Shown one piece after another: positions 16,374 to 24,828 of a stretch of DNA of 40,466 nt. Numbering within the stretch: position 1 is the first letter of the stretch; each line of letters opens with the position of its first letter. Under the pieces are notes generated by a model. It worked only from the letters and a program-made list of their open reading frames with translations, was not told the DNA's origin and ran no database searches. The translations under genes were made by a program, and so were the position numbers. Source of the DNA: Saprospiraceae bacterium (GTDB lineage: Bacteria; Bacteroidota; Bacteroidia; Chitinophagales; Saprospiraceae); NCBI GenBank assembly GCA_020628645.1, contig JAHDES010000026.1, forward strand, positions 1 to 40,466, read 5' to 3'.

Positions 16374-18776
16374 TTATGCCAATGCAATATCCAAAACCTG
16401 CTGCATACGATCCACATAATGAAATTGAAGATCACCGATAAAAGCAGGATTGATTTCCTTGACGTGTTTTTCGTTTTCTTTGCACAAAATTACGTCACGG
16501 ATACCCGCACGTTTAGCAGCGAGCATTTTTTCTTTGATGCCACCAACAGGAAGTACTTTTCCACGAAGGGTAATTTCTCCTGTCATCGCTAAATAAGGAC
16601 GCAATGGCTTTTTATTAAAGGCAGAAGCTAAGGCAGACAACATCGTAATACCAGCGGATGGCCCATCTTTAGGAATGGCGCCTTCGGGCACATGAATATG
16701 AATATCATGTTCATCAAAAGTAGTACTCGTGATACCGATAGATTCACTATGCGCTTTAAGATAACTTAAGGCTGTAGTTGCAGATTCTTTCATCACATCG
16801 CCGAGATTACCTGTAAGGGTGAGTTTACCTTTTCCTTTGCTTAGGGAAGTTTCGATAAAAAGGATATCGCCACCCACGCGCGTCCACGCTAAACCGACAG
16901 CTACACCCGCAGCGTGTTCTTCTTTATAGAGTTCGTTACTGTATTTGATCGGGCCAAGCAAATCTGGAAGATCATTTACTTTAAGGGTAACATTGTATTT
17001 TTCTTCCATGGCTACTTTTTTGGCAGTAGCACGCATCACACCTGCCAATTGGCGATCAAGAGAACGAACACCTGATTCACGGGTGTATTGCTTGATAATT
17101 TGCTCAATAACGGCTGGCTTTAATTTAATATGCTTGCTTTGTAGCCCATGCGCTTCACGTTGTTTCGGAACAAGGTGTTGCTTCGCGATTTCTACTTTTT
17201 CTTCTACCGAATAGCCACTTACTTGAATGATTTCCATTCGATCGAGTAGAGCAGGCTGAATAGTATTCAAAGAATTAGCAGTTGCAATGAACAATACCTT
17301 GGATAAATCAAATTCTACATCCAGATAGTTATCATGGAAGGTCTCATTTTGTTCTGGATCGAGTACTTCCAATAAAGCAGAAGATGGATCACCACGGAAA
17401 TCTTTACCGATTTTATCAATTTCATCTAAAATGAAAACTGGATTTGCTGAACCCGCTTTTTTGATCGACTTAATAATACGGCCGGGCATAGCGCCGATAT
17501 AGGTTTTTCGGTGTCCACGAATTTCCGATTCGTCATGTAAGCCACCTAAAGACATTCGAATGAATTCTCGTTTCAAAGCACGAGCAATGGATTTACCCAG
17601 CGAAGTTTTTCCAACACCGGGAGGACCGACCAAACAAATAATTGGTGCTTTCATATCACCCTTCAATTTGAGAACGGCAAGATGCTCCAAAATACGTTCT
17701 TTGACTTTTTCTAGGCCATAATGGTCTTTGTCCAATACCTTTTTGACGTTTTTGAGATTGAAATTATCCTTGGTGTATTTATTCCACGGCAAGTCTAACA
17801 TCAATTCCAAATAAGTCATCAAAACAGAATATTCTGCTACTTGAGGATTGGTACGTTTGAGTTTACTAAAATCTTTATTAAACACTTTTCCAACTTCTTC
17901 GGGCCATTCCATTTTTTTAGAGCGTTCAAACAAAGCTTGTAATTCTTGCTCCTGTGGATTTTGACCCAATTCTTCTTGAATGGTCTTCATTTGTTGATGC
18001 AAGAAGAAATCACGCTGCTGTTTTTCTATGTCGGTACGAACTTTCGTTTCAATTTGATCACGCAATTCTAGCAATTGCAACTCATTATCCATTTGTTCTA
18101 AAATGACTTCAGCTTTTACCAAGAGATCATTTTCTTCTAATACCGCTTGTTTTGTAGAAACATCGGTTCGGAGATTCGAAGCGATAAAATTGAGTAAGAA
18201 TGAATCACTATTTATATTTTGAAGCATCGTGACTGCTTCCGATGGAATATTTGGTGCTAATTCGATGATTTGACGCGCCATATCTTTGATGGAAGAGATA
18301 ATCGCTTGAAATTTTAAATCTTCCTCTACCTCAATATACGTCAAGACTTCCGTATTGGCTTTCATATAGGGATCTTCAGAAAGCATTTCTTGTAGAGCAA
18401 ATCGCGTACGTCCTTGTAAAATCGCTGTAGTTGTACCATCGGGCATACGAAGCAATTTGATAATTCGGGCAACAGTGCCGATAGTATATAAATCGTTTAC
18501 ACTTGGATTTTCTTTTTTGGTATCTCGTTGAGAAAGTACACCGACTAAGCGATTATCATCATAAGCTTGATTAATAGCTTTGATTGATTTATCCCTACCT
18601 ACCGTTATCGGAATAACTATTCCGGGGAAAAGCACTGTATTTTTCAGGGCTAAAATCGGTAAAGTAGTAGGATATGCCTCATCTTGCTGCCGTTCATCCT
18701 CTTCATCAATGGATAATAAAGGCATGAAATCGGTATCACCGTCTGTATTTTGAGGGAAGAAAAATTGTTCGAACAT
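16374..18776 (-). CDS. lon: ATP-dependent protease Lon
   Basis: The 800-residue protein is a full-length LonA. The N-terminal LAN substrate-recognition domain (about 38-240: [20 protein letters not shown]) is followed by a coiled coil. The AAA+ module has Walker A GPPGVGKT (384-391), Walker [11 protein letters not shown], and sensor residues in ATANSLNTI. The C-terminal protease domain has the catalytic dyad Ser707 (PKDGPSAG) and Lys750 ([14 protein letters not shown]), 43 residues apart as in E. coli Lon. It degrades misfolded and short-lived regulatory proteins in the cytoplasm. It is monocistronic and divergent from bshA. A minus-strand TACATTTG box at 18951-18944 is a possible -7, without a good -33 box. 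No heat-shock operator is recognisable. Confidence 0.98.
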   Translation of the reverse strand: MFEQFFFPQNTDGDTDFMPLLSIDEEDERQQDEAYPTTLPILALKNTVLFPGIVIPITVGRDKSIKAINQAYDDNRLVGVLSQRDTKKENPSVNDLYTIGTVARIIKLLRMPDGTTTAILQGRTRFALQEMLSEDPYMKANTEVLTYIEVEEDLKFQAIISSIKDMARQIIELAPNIPSEAVTMLQNINSDSFLLNFIASNLRTDVSTKQAVLEENDLLVKAEVILEQMDNELQLLELRDQIETKVRTDIEKQQRDFFLHQQMKTIQEELGQNPQEQELQALFERSKKMEWPEEVGKVFNKDFSKLKRTNPQVAEYSVLMTYLELMLDLPWNKYTKDNFNLKNVKKVLDKDHYGLEKVKERILEHLAVLKLKGDMKAPIICLVGPPGVGKTSLGKSIARALKREFIRMSLGGLHDESEIRGHRKTYIGAMPGRIIKSIKKAGSANPVFILDEIDKIGKDFRGDPSSALLEVLDPEQNETFHDNYLDVEFDLSKVLFIATANSLNTIQPALLDRMEIIQVSGYSVEEKVEIAKQHLVPKQREAHGLQSKHIKLKPAVIEQIIKQYTRESGVRSLDRQLAGVMRATAKKVAMEEKYNVTLKVNDLPDLLGPIKYSNELYKEEHAAGVAVGLAWTRVGGDILFIETSLSKGKGKLTLTGNLGDVMKESATTALSYLKAHSESIGITSTTFDEHDIHIHVPEGAIPKDGPSAGITMLSALASAFNKKPLRPYLAMTGEITLRGKVLPVGGIKEKMLAAKRAGIRDVILCKENEKHVKEINPAFIGDLQFHYVDRMQQVLDIALA

Positions 18777-19189
18777 ATATTTATAAGTAGTTTTAGGGGA
18801 TTAATCGGGCAGAAAAAAATCCTTTAAGATTTCCCAAAAAGGTCTAAAAACCTCCATACTATCGGTATTTTTGCCCATTTCAGAAAATCATTTTTTTTGC
18901 CCAATTAATTGATACCCCTTACTTAGTAACCGTTATTTTTGGTCAAATGTAAGTAATTCAAATGCCGTTTTGGCATATCTTTTTAAAGTAGAAAGATTAT
19001 ATCCAATAGACAAGTTTTATGCCATCTGGTTTTTCCACAAATTTCGTTATTTTTTCCACATAAATGGGCAGGAAAGCTTGCTTTCTTTTTGATAATTCCG
19101 ACAAAAAGGCAGATTGTAATTTTTTATCTGCATTTCTACAACTATTTTTGCCTTAGAATCATTATTCTATTCAGACAAATTGCATTTAA
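18777..19189. other. Divergent regulatory region between lon and bshA
   Basis: This 413-base gap has no coding potential I can support. It holds two direct copies of TTTTTGCCCA (18868-18877, 18894-18903), two inverted GGGCA words (18807-18811, 19066-19070), and a hairpin ATGCC-GTTTT-GGCAT (18963-18977). It also holds two copies of the DnaA-box-like word TTTTCCACA (19031-19039, 19052-19060) and several TATTTTTG boxes (18866, 18934, 19143). It may carry operators for both genes; a small RNA cannot be excluded. Confidence 0.5.
19143..19150 (+). promoter_or_regulatory. -7 box of the bshA promoter
   Basis: TATTTTTG is an exact TAnnTTTG match 40 bases before ATG 19190. A TTG at 19114-19116 is somewhat too far upstream (26 bases) to be a confident -33 box. 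Confidence 0.38.
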
Positions 19190-20332
19190 ATGAATATCGG
19201 GATTGTTTGTTATCCAACTTATGGCGGAAGCGGTGTTTTAGCGACAGAACTTGGCAAGGGCTTAGCAATGAAAGGACATAAGGTACATTTTATTACCTAT
19301 CGGCAACCGGCACGTTTGAGTCCATTTCAAGAAAACGTATTTTATCATGAGGTGTCCAACGCAGATTACCCTTTGTTTGAATACCCTCCTTATGATACGG
19401 CATTGGCAAGTAAATTGGTTGATGTGGTGAACTATGAGAATTTGGATATTTTGCATGTGCATTATGCTATCCCTCATGCCGCAGTAGCCTACATGGCAAA
19501 GAAGATTCTTCTTGGGCAAGGTCGATATGTACCTACCGTTACGACTTTGCATGGTACGGATATTACCTTAGTTGGAAAAAATAGAGCATTTGCTCCTGTT
19601 GTAGAATTTTCAATTAATAAATCAGATGGAGTCACGGCTGTTTCTAAAAGTCTAAAAGATCAAACACTTTCTTATTTCAATATTGAAAATGATATCAAAG
19701 TCATTTACAATTTTATTGATTTTGAACGATTTAGAAAGGTCAATAAAGATCATTTTAAGAAAGCGATTGCACCAAACGGAGAACGTATTTTGACGCATAC
19801 CTCTAACTTCCGTAAGGTAAAACGCGTACAAGATGTCATTCAAATCTTTAAAAAAGTGCGTGATCAAATGCCATCCACTTTATTGTTAATAGGGGATGGC
19901 CCAGAACGCTCCAATGCAGAGGCTTTATGCCGTAAATTGGGACTTTGTGATGAAATTCGATTTCTTGGAAAACAAGAAGCAATAGAAGAATTGCTGGCAG
20001 TATCTGATTTATTCATTATGCCTTCTGAAAGTGAAAGTTTTGGTTTGGCAGCTTTGGAAGCGATGGCTTGTGAAGTACCTGTAATTTCCTCTAATGCTGG
20101 CGGATTACCCGAATTAAATCTTCATAATCAAACAGGTTTTATCTCTGATATTGGTAATGTGGATGAAATGGCTCAAAATGCGATCCAATTATTAACGAAT
20201 GATAAACAGCTAGCTCTTTTTCAACAAAATGCCCTTGAACAAGCAAAGCAATTTGATCTCAAACACATCTTGCCGCAATACGAAGCTTATTACGAGCATA
20301 TTTTAGAGACTGCGGTGTATAAAGATGTGTAA
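19190..20332 (+). CDS. bshA: N-acetyl-alpha-D-glucosaminyl L-malate synthase BshA (bacillithiol synthesis)
   Basis: This 380-residue GT4-family glycosyltransferase joins GlcNAc from UDP-GlcNAc to L-malate, the first step of bacillithiol synthesis. Family hallmarks are visible: N-terminal PTYGGSGVLATELGKGLA, HVHYAIPHAAVAYMAK, TTLHGTDITLVG, VTAVSKSLKDQT, VIYNFIDFERF, and the donor-site ESFGLAALEAMACEVPVISS with Glu residues in the usual E-x7-E spacing. Length is typical. Bacillithiol is the low-molecular-weight thiol of many Firmicutes and Bacteroidota. bshB and bshC are not in the window, which is common because the genes are scattered. It is transcribed away from lon. Confidence 0.96.
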   Translation: MNIGIVCYPTYGGSGVLATELGKGLAMKGHKVHFITYRQPARLSPFQENVFYHEVSNADYPLFEYPPYDTALASKLVDVVNYENLDILHVHYAIPHAAVAYMAKKILLGQGRYVPTVTTLHGTDITLVGKNRAFAPVVEFSINKSDGVTAVSKSLKDQTLSYFNIENDIKVIYNFIDFERFRKVNKDHFKKAIAPNGERILTHTSNFRKVKRVQDVIQIFKKVRDQMPSTLLLIGDGPERSNAEALCRKLGLCDEIRFLGKQEAIEELLAVSDLFIMPSESESFGLAALEAMACEVPVISSNAGGLPELNLHNQTGFISDIGNVDEMAQNAIQLLTNDKQLALFQQNALEQAKQFDLKHILPQYEAYYEHILETAVYKDV

Positions 20333-20391
20333 GTTTCTTTTCTTTGATTGATACAATTTTTCTGATATATTTGGCATTATATATGTGATAA

Positions 20392-20423
20392 CTTGATATA
20401 GTTATAAACACTATGTAATTTTG
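20392..20423 (+). promoter_or_regulatory. Probable promoter of the FKBP gene
   Basis: CTTG (20392-20395) and TAATTTTG (20416-20423) are 20 bases apart, close to TTTG-N(19-21)-TAnnTTTG. A hairpin with arms GTTGTTTCGTT and AACGAACAAC (20443-20466, one bulged T) follows in the leader, before ATG 20491. Confidence 0.5.
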
Positions 20424-20490
20424 TTATTATTAGTCAACATAAGTTGTTTCGTTAAAACGAACAACACATGTATTAGTTAAAACAAACAGT

Positions 20491-21438
20491 ATGAGAAAGA
20501 CTATCCTTACAAGCACCTGCCTGTTCTTGATTGCGGGTTTATCTACTTTGTTTGCTCAAACAACAATCAATCAATTTCTTGCTTCTCAATCATCAAGTTT
20601 TCAAAAAACAAATTATGGTGTTTATTACCATATTGAAAAAGAAGGCACAGGACAAGTAGCTCAAAAGGGCGATTATGTTATGCTTCGTTATACAGGTAAA
20701 TTATTAGATGGAAAAGTATTTGATCAATCAGATTCTGGTGAGCCTTTCGTTTTTGAAGTAGGCTATCAGCAAGTTATTCGAGGTCTTGATGTTGGCATGA
20801 CTTTATTTAAGAAAGGAAGTAAGGGACAATTGGTGATTCCAGCAGAATTGGCATATGGAAGAAGTGGAGTAGGGAAGACTGTTCCGCCCAATGCAGCTTT
20901 GGTTTTTGATATTGAAATGCAAGACATTTTAGATGCCAAAGCCTATAATAATTACATGCGTGATTTGGAACAAAAAGAACGTCTTGCTTTTGAAAATGGA
21001 ATCAAAGAACAATATTCAAACGATTTAAAACAAATTCAAGAATATGCCCTCGATCATAAATTACGGACAAAACGTACTCCTAATGATGTGAGTTATACGA
21101 TCACCAAACAAGGAAAAGGTAATGTAGCACAAGCAGGTGATCAATTGAAGGTATCCTACAAAGGCTTTCTAATGGATGGTACTTCCTTTGATGCATCTAA
21201 AAAGAATGCTCCTTTTGAGTTTGAACTAGGAGCAGGAAAAGTAATTGAAGGCTGGGAAGATGGCTTACAATTCTTTAATGAAGGGGCAGAAGGTTGGTTG
21301 CTCATTCCTTCGAAATTAGCTTATGGTCCACGTTCCATTGAAGAAGGAGCTATTTCTATTCCTTCCAATTCTGTTTTGATCTTTCAAATTAAAGTAGAAG
21401 ATATAGTACGAAAAGAGTTCATTGAGACAAGACGATAA
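20491..21438 (+). CDS. Exported peptidyl-prolyl isomerase with two FKBP domains
   Basis: This 315-residue protein has a signal peptide (LTSTCLFLIAGLSTLFAQ). FKBP domain 1 lies at about 45-152 (DYVMLRYTGKLLDGKVFDQS, QVIRGLDVGMTLFKKGSKG, LVIPAELAYG, NAALVFDIEM). A helical linker (about 153-190) leads to FKBP domain 2 at about 195-308 (DQLKVSYKGFLMDGTSFDAS, KVIEGWEDGLQFFNEGAEG, LIPSKLAYGPR, NSVLIFQIKVEDI). FKBPs catalyse cis-trans isomerisation of Xaa-Pro bonds and act as folding helpers. With this signal peptide it should work in the periplasm on exported proteins. Domain 1 keeps more canonical pocket residues than domain 2, so the second may be weaker. It is a single gene with its own promoter. 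Confidence 0.93.
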   Translation: MRKTILTSTCLFLIAGLSTLFAQTTINQFLASQSSSFQKTNYGVYYHIEKEGTGQVAQKGDYVMLRYTGKLLDGKVFDQSDSGEPFVFEVGYQQVIRGLDVGMTLFKKGSKGQLVIPAELAYGRSGVGKTVPPNAALVFDIEMQDILDAKAYNNYMRDLEQKERLAFENGIKEQYSNDLKQIQEYALDHKLRTKRTPNDVSYTITKQGKGNVAQAGDQLKVSYKGFLMDGTSFDASKKNAPFEFELGAGKVIEGWEDGLQFFNEGAEGWLLIPSKLAYGPRSIEEGAISIPSNSVLIFQIKVEDIVRKEFIETRR

Positions 21439-21479
21439 ATGGACTATTGAATAGATAAAGACACAAGAAAATAATTTCC

Positions 21480-21559
21480 AAAGTGCAAGCGCAAGTATCA
21501 AGCACAAGTTCAAAAAAGCTATTTTAATGTTTGCTTATTGATGCTTGAGTTTGCATTTT
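21480..21559. repeat. Long inverted repeat between convergent genes
   Basis: The arms 21480-21501 and 21538-21559 match at 18 of 22 bases as DNA, and pair at 21 of 22 positions as plus-strand RNA when G-U pairs are counted. The loop is 36 bases. The left arm is built from CAAG words (GTGCAAGCGCAAGTATCAAG). No T-run follows on either side. It could act as a double-stranded 3' end of the FKBP mRNA or be a dispersed repeat. Confidence 0.65.
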
Positions 21560-21653
21560 AGTTAGTTATGACTATATCTAATACTTTTCCAATATACGGT
21601 GTAAGTAGTAAGCTATTATTATGCTCGACGAAGTCTTGTATTTTAAGAATTCA

Positions 21654-23747
21654 TCATTTTTCCAAATGACCTATAATTCTTTCTGATTTAGCAATAATCT
21701 TTTGTAGTAAAAAAATTATTTCTTCTTGTTTCTCCAGCAAACATTTATTGGGATCATCTGCAGTGATTTGATTTAAAGCAATCTCAACGGTATTTCCTGA
21801 AGCTACTGTATTCATGATATTCTCATTTTTAGCTAATACTTTTCTTAGCAGATAGAGTTCTAATTCTTGGTTACTTAGCGTACAAGGATTACCAGCGGTA
21901 GCACTATTCGACACATAATATTTAAATACATCTCCTGTTGTTAAATCAAAATCTGCTCCCCAATTACTATAGCCTTCTTTGGTAACGATTGCTGATACAT
22001 TATCGCTCGATGATTGCGTCACGATATAAACTTCGCCTGTAAAATCGGTTCCTGAAAATAAAGAAGAAGAAGTGTTATTGTCCGTTACATTTACATCTGC
22101 TGATTGGATACCTAAAAGACTGATAAGTTTATAATTCTCATCAGAATCTTGTAAACTGACTTGTAGGTTTTGGTCAATATCATTGAAAATGGTGGTGGTA
22201 TCCGTAACAATTCTTGAAAACTTATCACAAGGCTGTAGGGCTGCGCCCGCTTGAAAATTGAGTTGGTATTTTCCGATAAATAAAGTGTCTTGTACGACTT
22301 CCACCAATGCGCGTTCATAAGCGGGTTGATCGAGGTGATCCATTTTGTCAGCCATAATAAAATCATATAAATCACATAAGGTAATCGTCTCATTAATTGA
22401 GATAGAACCTATAGCTTTATCGGCATCATGCGCTATCGTTATACCTGATATCATTTGGGCCTGACTTAAAGTAGGTGTAGTAATATTTTGATCCTTAATT
22501 AGAACATAAGACAATTTCTTTTCTTCTACTCCTTTAAATTCAACATCAAATGCTGGTAAATAATCAAATCCATAAGCCCAATGATGTACATCAAATCGAT
22601 CAGTATCATCTCCATTTTTTCCTCTATAATCCCAAGTATAATTTCCTGTATTAGGAGCATCACTATTACCCGAATTCGCGACATTAGCAGCTAATAGTAA
22701 TGATACGGTATTGGTCGTACCAGTAGCATCAGAAATTTGGCGGTATATAAAATCTTGTTCATTATTGACGAGATGACCTTCTTGATTATAGGTTTCTCTG
22801 TTGCCATTGTCATAATCCCTCATAATAAATCGAACTCCTTCTATTGCTTGACCTAATTGATCTTTATAATTAATCGAAAAATCTTGATATACTAAAGCAA
22901 CGCCATAAGAAGCACCATTTCCCGAAATATGAGGCCCCGCTCTAAGTTGAGAACCATATTGAGCATTGTATAGTACTGGTCTTCCTCCAGCCCAAAATTT
23001 CACATCCACATTTCCTTGATCTCCTCCTGCATATCCTCGCAATATGACATCTTCATTAGGGGTTAAACCACTGAACGCAATGGCTCCACTTGCATGTACA
23101 GGGGAATAGCCATTTAATTGTTGACCAGTGCCAACAATCGTTAAATCACCATTGATAAAGGTAAATGCTCGACTGGTAAAATTATCTGTTTCTTGTCGTA
23201 TTTGATTTTGTGGATCAGAGGTTCTGTATATCAAAACTGCCTTTTCACTATTGATATTTACAGTTACGTTATCACCATAAAAACCAAACTTTCCTGCATA
23301 TTGGGAAATGACACCGCCATTCCAAGTAAAAGTAGCATTATCATAAAAGGATACTCTATTGGTAAAGCCAGGATCTGTATCTCTTAAAAATATAGCTTCC
23401 CCCTCACTATATCTTGTAAAACCATTGCTAGTGATTTGTGATCCAATTGTTAACTGTCCTGAATTATCTACAATTAATAGCTCTCCTGAAAATCGCCCAA
23501 TGATAAGTGTTTCCGTTTCTGGATTTATCGTTAGATTTCCTCTTACATAAAGGGTTCTATCTCCAATATCATAAACTGTTATTCCAGCCTGATTGATAAT
23601 GCTTATTCCAGCAACGTTCAAACCAGAAAGATCGGTATCTGTTCCAGTTTGTATAACCTGATTAGCGTTTACGGTGAAGGCTGCCCACAAATTGGTCGAA
23701 AAAAAAGATAGAAGTATTAATAGAATAATCAGAGCTGAATACCTCAT
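21654..23747 (-). CDS. Exported beta-rich surface protein with a duplicated C-terminal helix motif, function unknown
   Basis: The 697-residue protein has a signal peptide (ALIILLILLSFFSTNLWAA). Residues about 20-280 are short strands and turns rich in Gly, Asn and Thr (e.g. ITVYDIGDRTLYVRGNLTI, GQLTIGSQITSNGF), suggesting a parallel beta-helix or adhesin-like stalk. The middle (about 290-600) looks like beta-sandwich domains. The last 75 residues are quite different: two copies of a helical motif, each starting at a Cys (CTLSNQELELYLLRKVLAKN and CLLEKQEEIIFLLQKIIAKS), spaced by about 45 residues. There is no T9SS tail, lipobox or LPXTG motif. It starts 2 bases after the small upstream gene, so they form an operon. 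I do not recognise a named family. Confidence 0.75.
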   Translation of the reverse strand: MRYSALIILLILLSFFSTNLWAAFTVNANQVIQTGTDTDLSGLNVAGISIINQAGITVYDIGDRTLYVRGNLTINPETETLIIGRFSGELLIVDNSGQLTIGSQITSNGFTRYSEGEAIFLRDTDPGFTNRVSFYDNATFTWNGGVISQYAGKFGFYGDNVTVNINSEKAVLIYRTSDPQNQIRQETDNFTSRAFTFINGDLTIVGTGQQLNGYSPVHASGAIAFSGLTPNEDVILRGYAGGDQGNVDVKFWAGGRPVLYNAQYGSQLRAGPHISGNGASYGVALVYQDFSINYKDQLGQAIEGVRFIMRDYDNGNRETYNQEGHLVNNEQDFIYRQISDATGTTNTVSLLLAANVANSGNSDAPNTGNYTWDYRGKNGDDTDRFDVHHWAYGFDYLPAFDVEFKGVEEKKLSYVLIKDQNITTPTLSQAQMISGITIAHDADKAIGSISINETITLCDLYDFIMADKMDHLDQPAYERALVEVVQDTLFIGKYQLNFQAGAALQPCDKFSRIVTDTTTIFNDIDQNLQVSLQDSDENYKLISLLGIQSADVNVTDNNTSSSLFSGTDFTGEVYIVTQSSSDNVSAIVTKEGYSNWGADFDLTTGDVFKYYVSNSATAGNPCTLSNQELELYLLRKVLAKNENIMNTVASGNTVEIALNQITADDPNKCLLEKQEEIIFLLQKIIAKSERIIGHLEK

Positions 23748-23749
23748 AA

Positions 23750-24151
23750 TTAGTTATAGGTTAAGCTTTGGACGGAAATTAAATCGGTAGGTTGAGTACC
23801 AGTACCTTTCGAGACAGCTTCTGCATTTACATCATTCCTGTCATATCGAACCACTTTGTATTCATTCATTCTAATTTTTAAAGAGACATAAAAATAATCG
23901 TCATCCTCTAAGAAAATTTCATTTTCAACGACGGAATATTTATAGGTGGCTTTCCAAGCACTTCCTTCCCATAGATATAGACTTTTGTCACCAATATTGT
24001 AAATCAAACTGCCTTCTTCTGCTCCTACAATTTGATTCATAGTGACGGTATCAGGTACACTATGTATGTTAACCAATAGACCTGGATTAATTTGAGCATT
24101 AGAGTAGAAGGTCAGAAATATTAAAAAGGAAAAAATATATAACACTTTCAT
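23750..24151 (-). CDS. Small exported protein, first gene of the surface-protein operon
   Basis: The protein has 133 residues with a signal peptide (VLYIFSFLIFLTFYSNAQ). The mature part contains GSLIYNIGDKSLYLWEGSAW, a motif common in Bacteroidota surface and fibre-like proteins of the form G-x-(L/M)-(I/V)-Y-N-x-x-D-x-x-L-Y-x-(W/Y)-x-G-x-x-W. A related motif (VYDIGDRTLYVRG) sits near the N terminus of the downstream large protein. The rest is short beta strands. It might be a subunit, pilot or assembly partner of the large protein; that is inference from operon position. The function is otherwise unknown. Confidence 0.7.
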   Translation of the reverse strand: MKVLYIFSFLIFLTFYSNAQINPGLLVNIHSVPDTVTMNQIVGAEEGSLIYNIGDKSLYLWEGSAWKATYKYSVVENEIFLEDDDYFYVSLKIRMNEYKVVRYDRNDVNAEAVSKGTGTQPTDLISVQSLTYN

Positions 24152-24177
24152 AGGTGATTTTTATCAATAGTATAACA

Positions 24178-24210
24178 CAAAGATTGCACCAAGCTAGTGT
24201 TTTCCGTAAA
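24178..24210 (-). promoter_or_regulatory. Possible promoter of the surface-protein operon
   Basis: On the minus strand TTTA (24210-24207), 21 bases, then AATCTTTG (24185-24178): each box is one base off consensus. The position, 27 bases before ATG 24151, is right. Confidence 0.33.
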
Positions 24211-24265
24211 GGAATGAAAAATTGAAATACACAAAGTGAGTAGTAAGTCTATGAAAATTTTACTG

Positions 24266-24273
24266 TATTTTTG
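24266..24273 (+). promoter_or_regulatory. -7 box for the pterin carbinolamine dehydratase gene
   Basis: TATTTTTG is an exact TAnnTTTG match. A transcript from here would begin near 24280, upstream of both ATG 24318 and the in-frame TTG 24297. No good -33 box is seen. Confidence 0.35.
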
Positions 24274-24317
24274 AAAAGAATAGATTTTTCTTCTATTTGA
24301 ACGATTATAAAAAAATT

Positions 24318-24560
24318 ATGTGGAACGAAGCCAATAACCGACTCGAACGTACTTTTCAATTTAAAGATTTTATGGAAGCTTTTTCTTTTATGACAGAAGT
24401 AGCGTTTCATGCGGAAAAACAAAATCACCATCCTAATTGGAGCAATGTCTATAATACCGTTACTATTCATCTCAACACCCATGATGCTGGAAATATCGTC
24501 ACCGAAAAAGATCATCAATTAGCCAAAGCAATAGATCAAGTCTACCAAAAATATCAATAG
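24318..24560 (+). CDS. 4a-hydroxytetrahydrobiopterin (pterin-4a-carbinolamine) dehydratase
   Basis: The protein has 80 residues from ATG 24318; an in-frame TTG at 24297 would add seven. The family core is complete: [20 protein letters not shown] (first strand and helix), the active-site stretch [20 protein letters not shown] with the catalytic His-His-Pro and Trp, and [20 protein letters not shown]. Family members dehydrate 4a-hydroxytetrahydropterin after aromatic amino-acid hydroxylation and can also act in molybdopterin metabolism. It is slightly shorter at the N terminus than animal homologues, as usual in Bacteroidota. No pterin-dependent hydroxylase is in the window. It is a single gene; pheT follows 268 bases later behind its own promoter candidate. 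Confidence 0.92.
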   Translation: MWNEANNRLERTFQFKDFMEAFSFMTEVAFHAEKQNHHPNWSNVYNTVTIHLNTHDAGNIVTEKDHQLAKAIDQVYQKYQ

Positions 24561-24601
24561 TCTTAACTTGCTAAATCGAGACATTGGAATATCAATATCC
24601 A

Positions 24602-24619
24602 GCGAGTTTCCTAACTCGC
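24602..24619. repeat. CC-centred palindrome upstream of pheT
   Basis: The arms GCGAGTT and AACTCGC (7 bp) surround TCCT. The preceding bases ATATCCA are shared with the copy at 27351, downstream of pheT. No T-run follows, so it is a dispersed palindromic repeat rather than a terminator. Confidence 0.6.
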
Positions 24620-24677
24620 AACCCAGCTTGATTTAAATTTCCCCGATTTCTGTCCTCCTTTATTTCAAAATAGGTGT

Positions 24678-24685
24678 TATCTTTG
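24678..24685 (+). promoter_or_regulatory. -7 box of the pheT-zapA-rny cluster promoter
   Basis: TATCTTTG followed by C is an exact TAnnTTTG match. Transcription would start near 24692, giving a leader of about 135 bases before ATG 24829. No convincing -33 box or Phe-codon leader peptide was found. Confidence 0.45.
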
Positions 24686-24828
24686 CAAATTATTTGATTA
24701 AATGTGGTGTTATACAAGCATCATTTGATTTTAAGAAGCGTACATTCAAAATGTTTCTAATAGAATTGTCGAATTCATTCGACATGAATAGATTGAACCA
24801 TATTGATGTAAAAACAATATAAACAAGG

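Noticed and set aside
18777-19189. Replication origin between lon and bshA
   Set aside because: Only two DnaA-box-like words, no dnaA/dnaN or other origin-linked genes, and no visible cluster of AT-rich repeats.
24297-24317. TTG start for the pterin carbinolamine dehydratase
   Set aside because: It adds seven residues not needed by the family; ATG 24318 is the usual Bacteroidota start. The same reasoning was applied to the TTG starts at 108, 737, 27366, 32079 and 34588.
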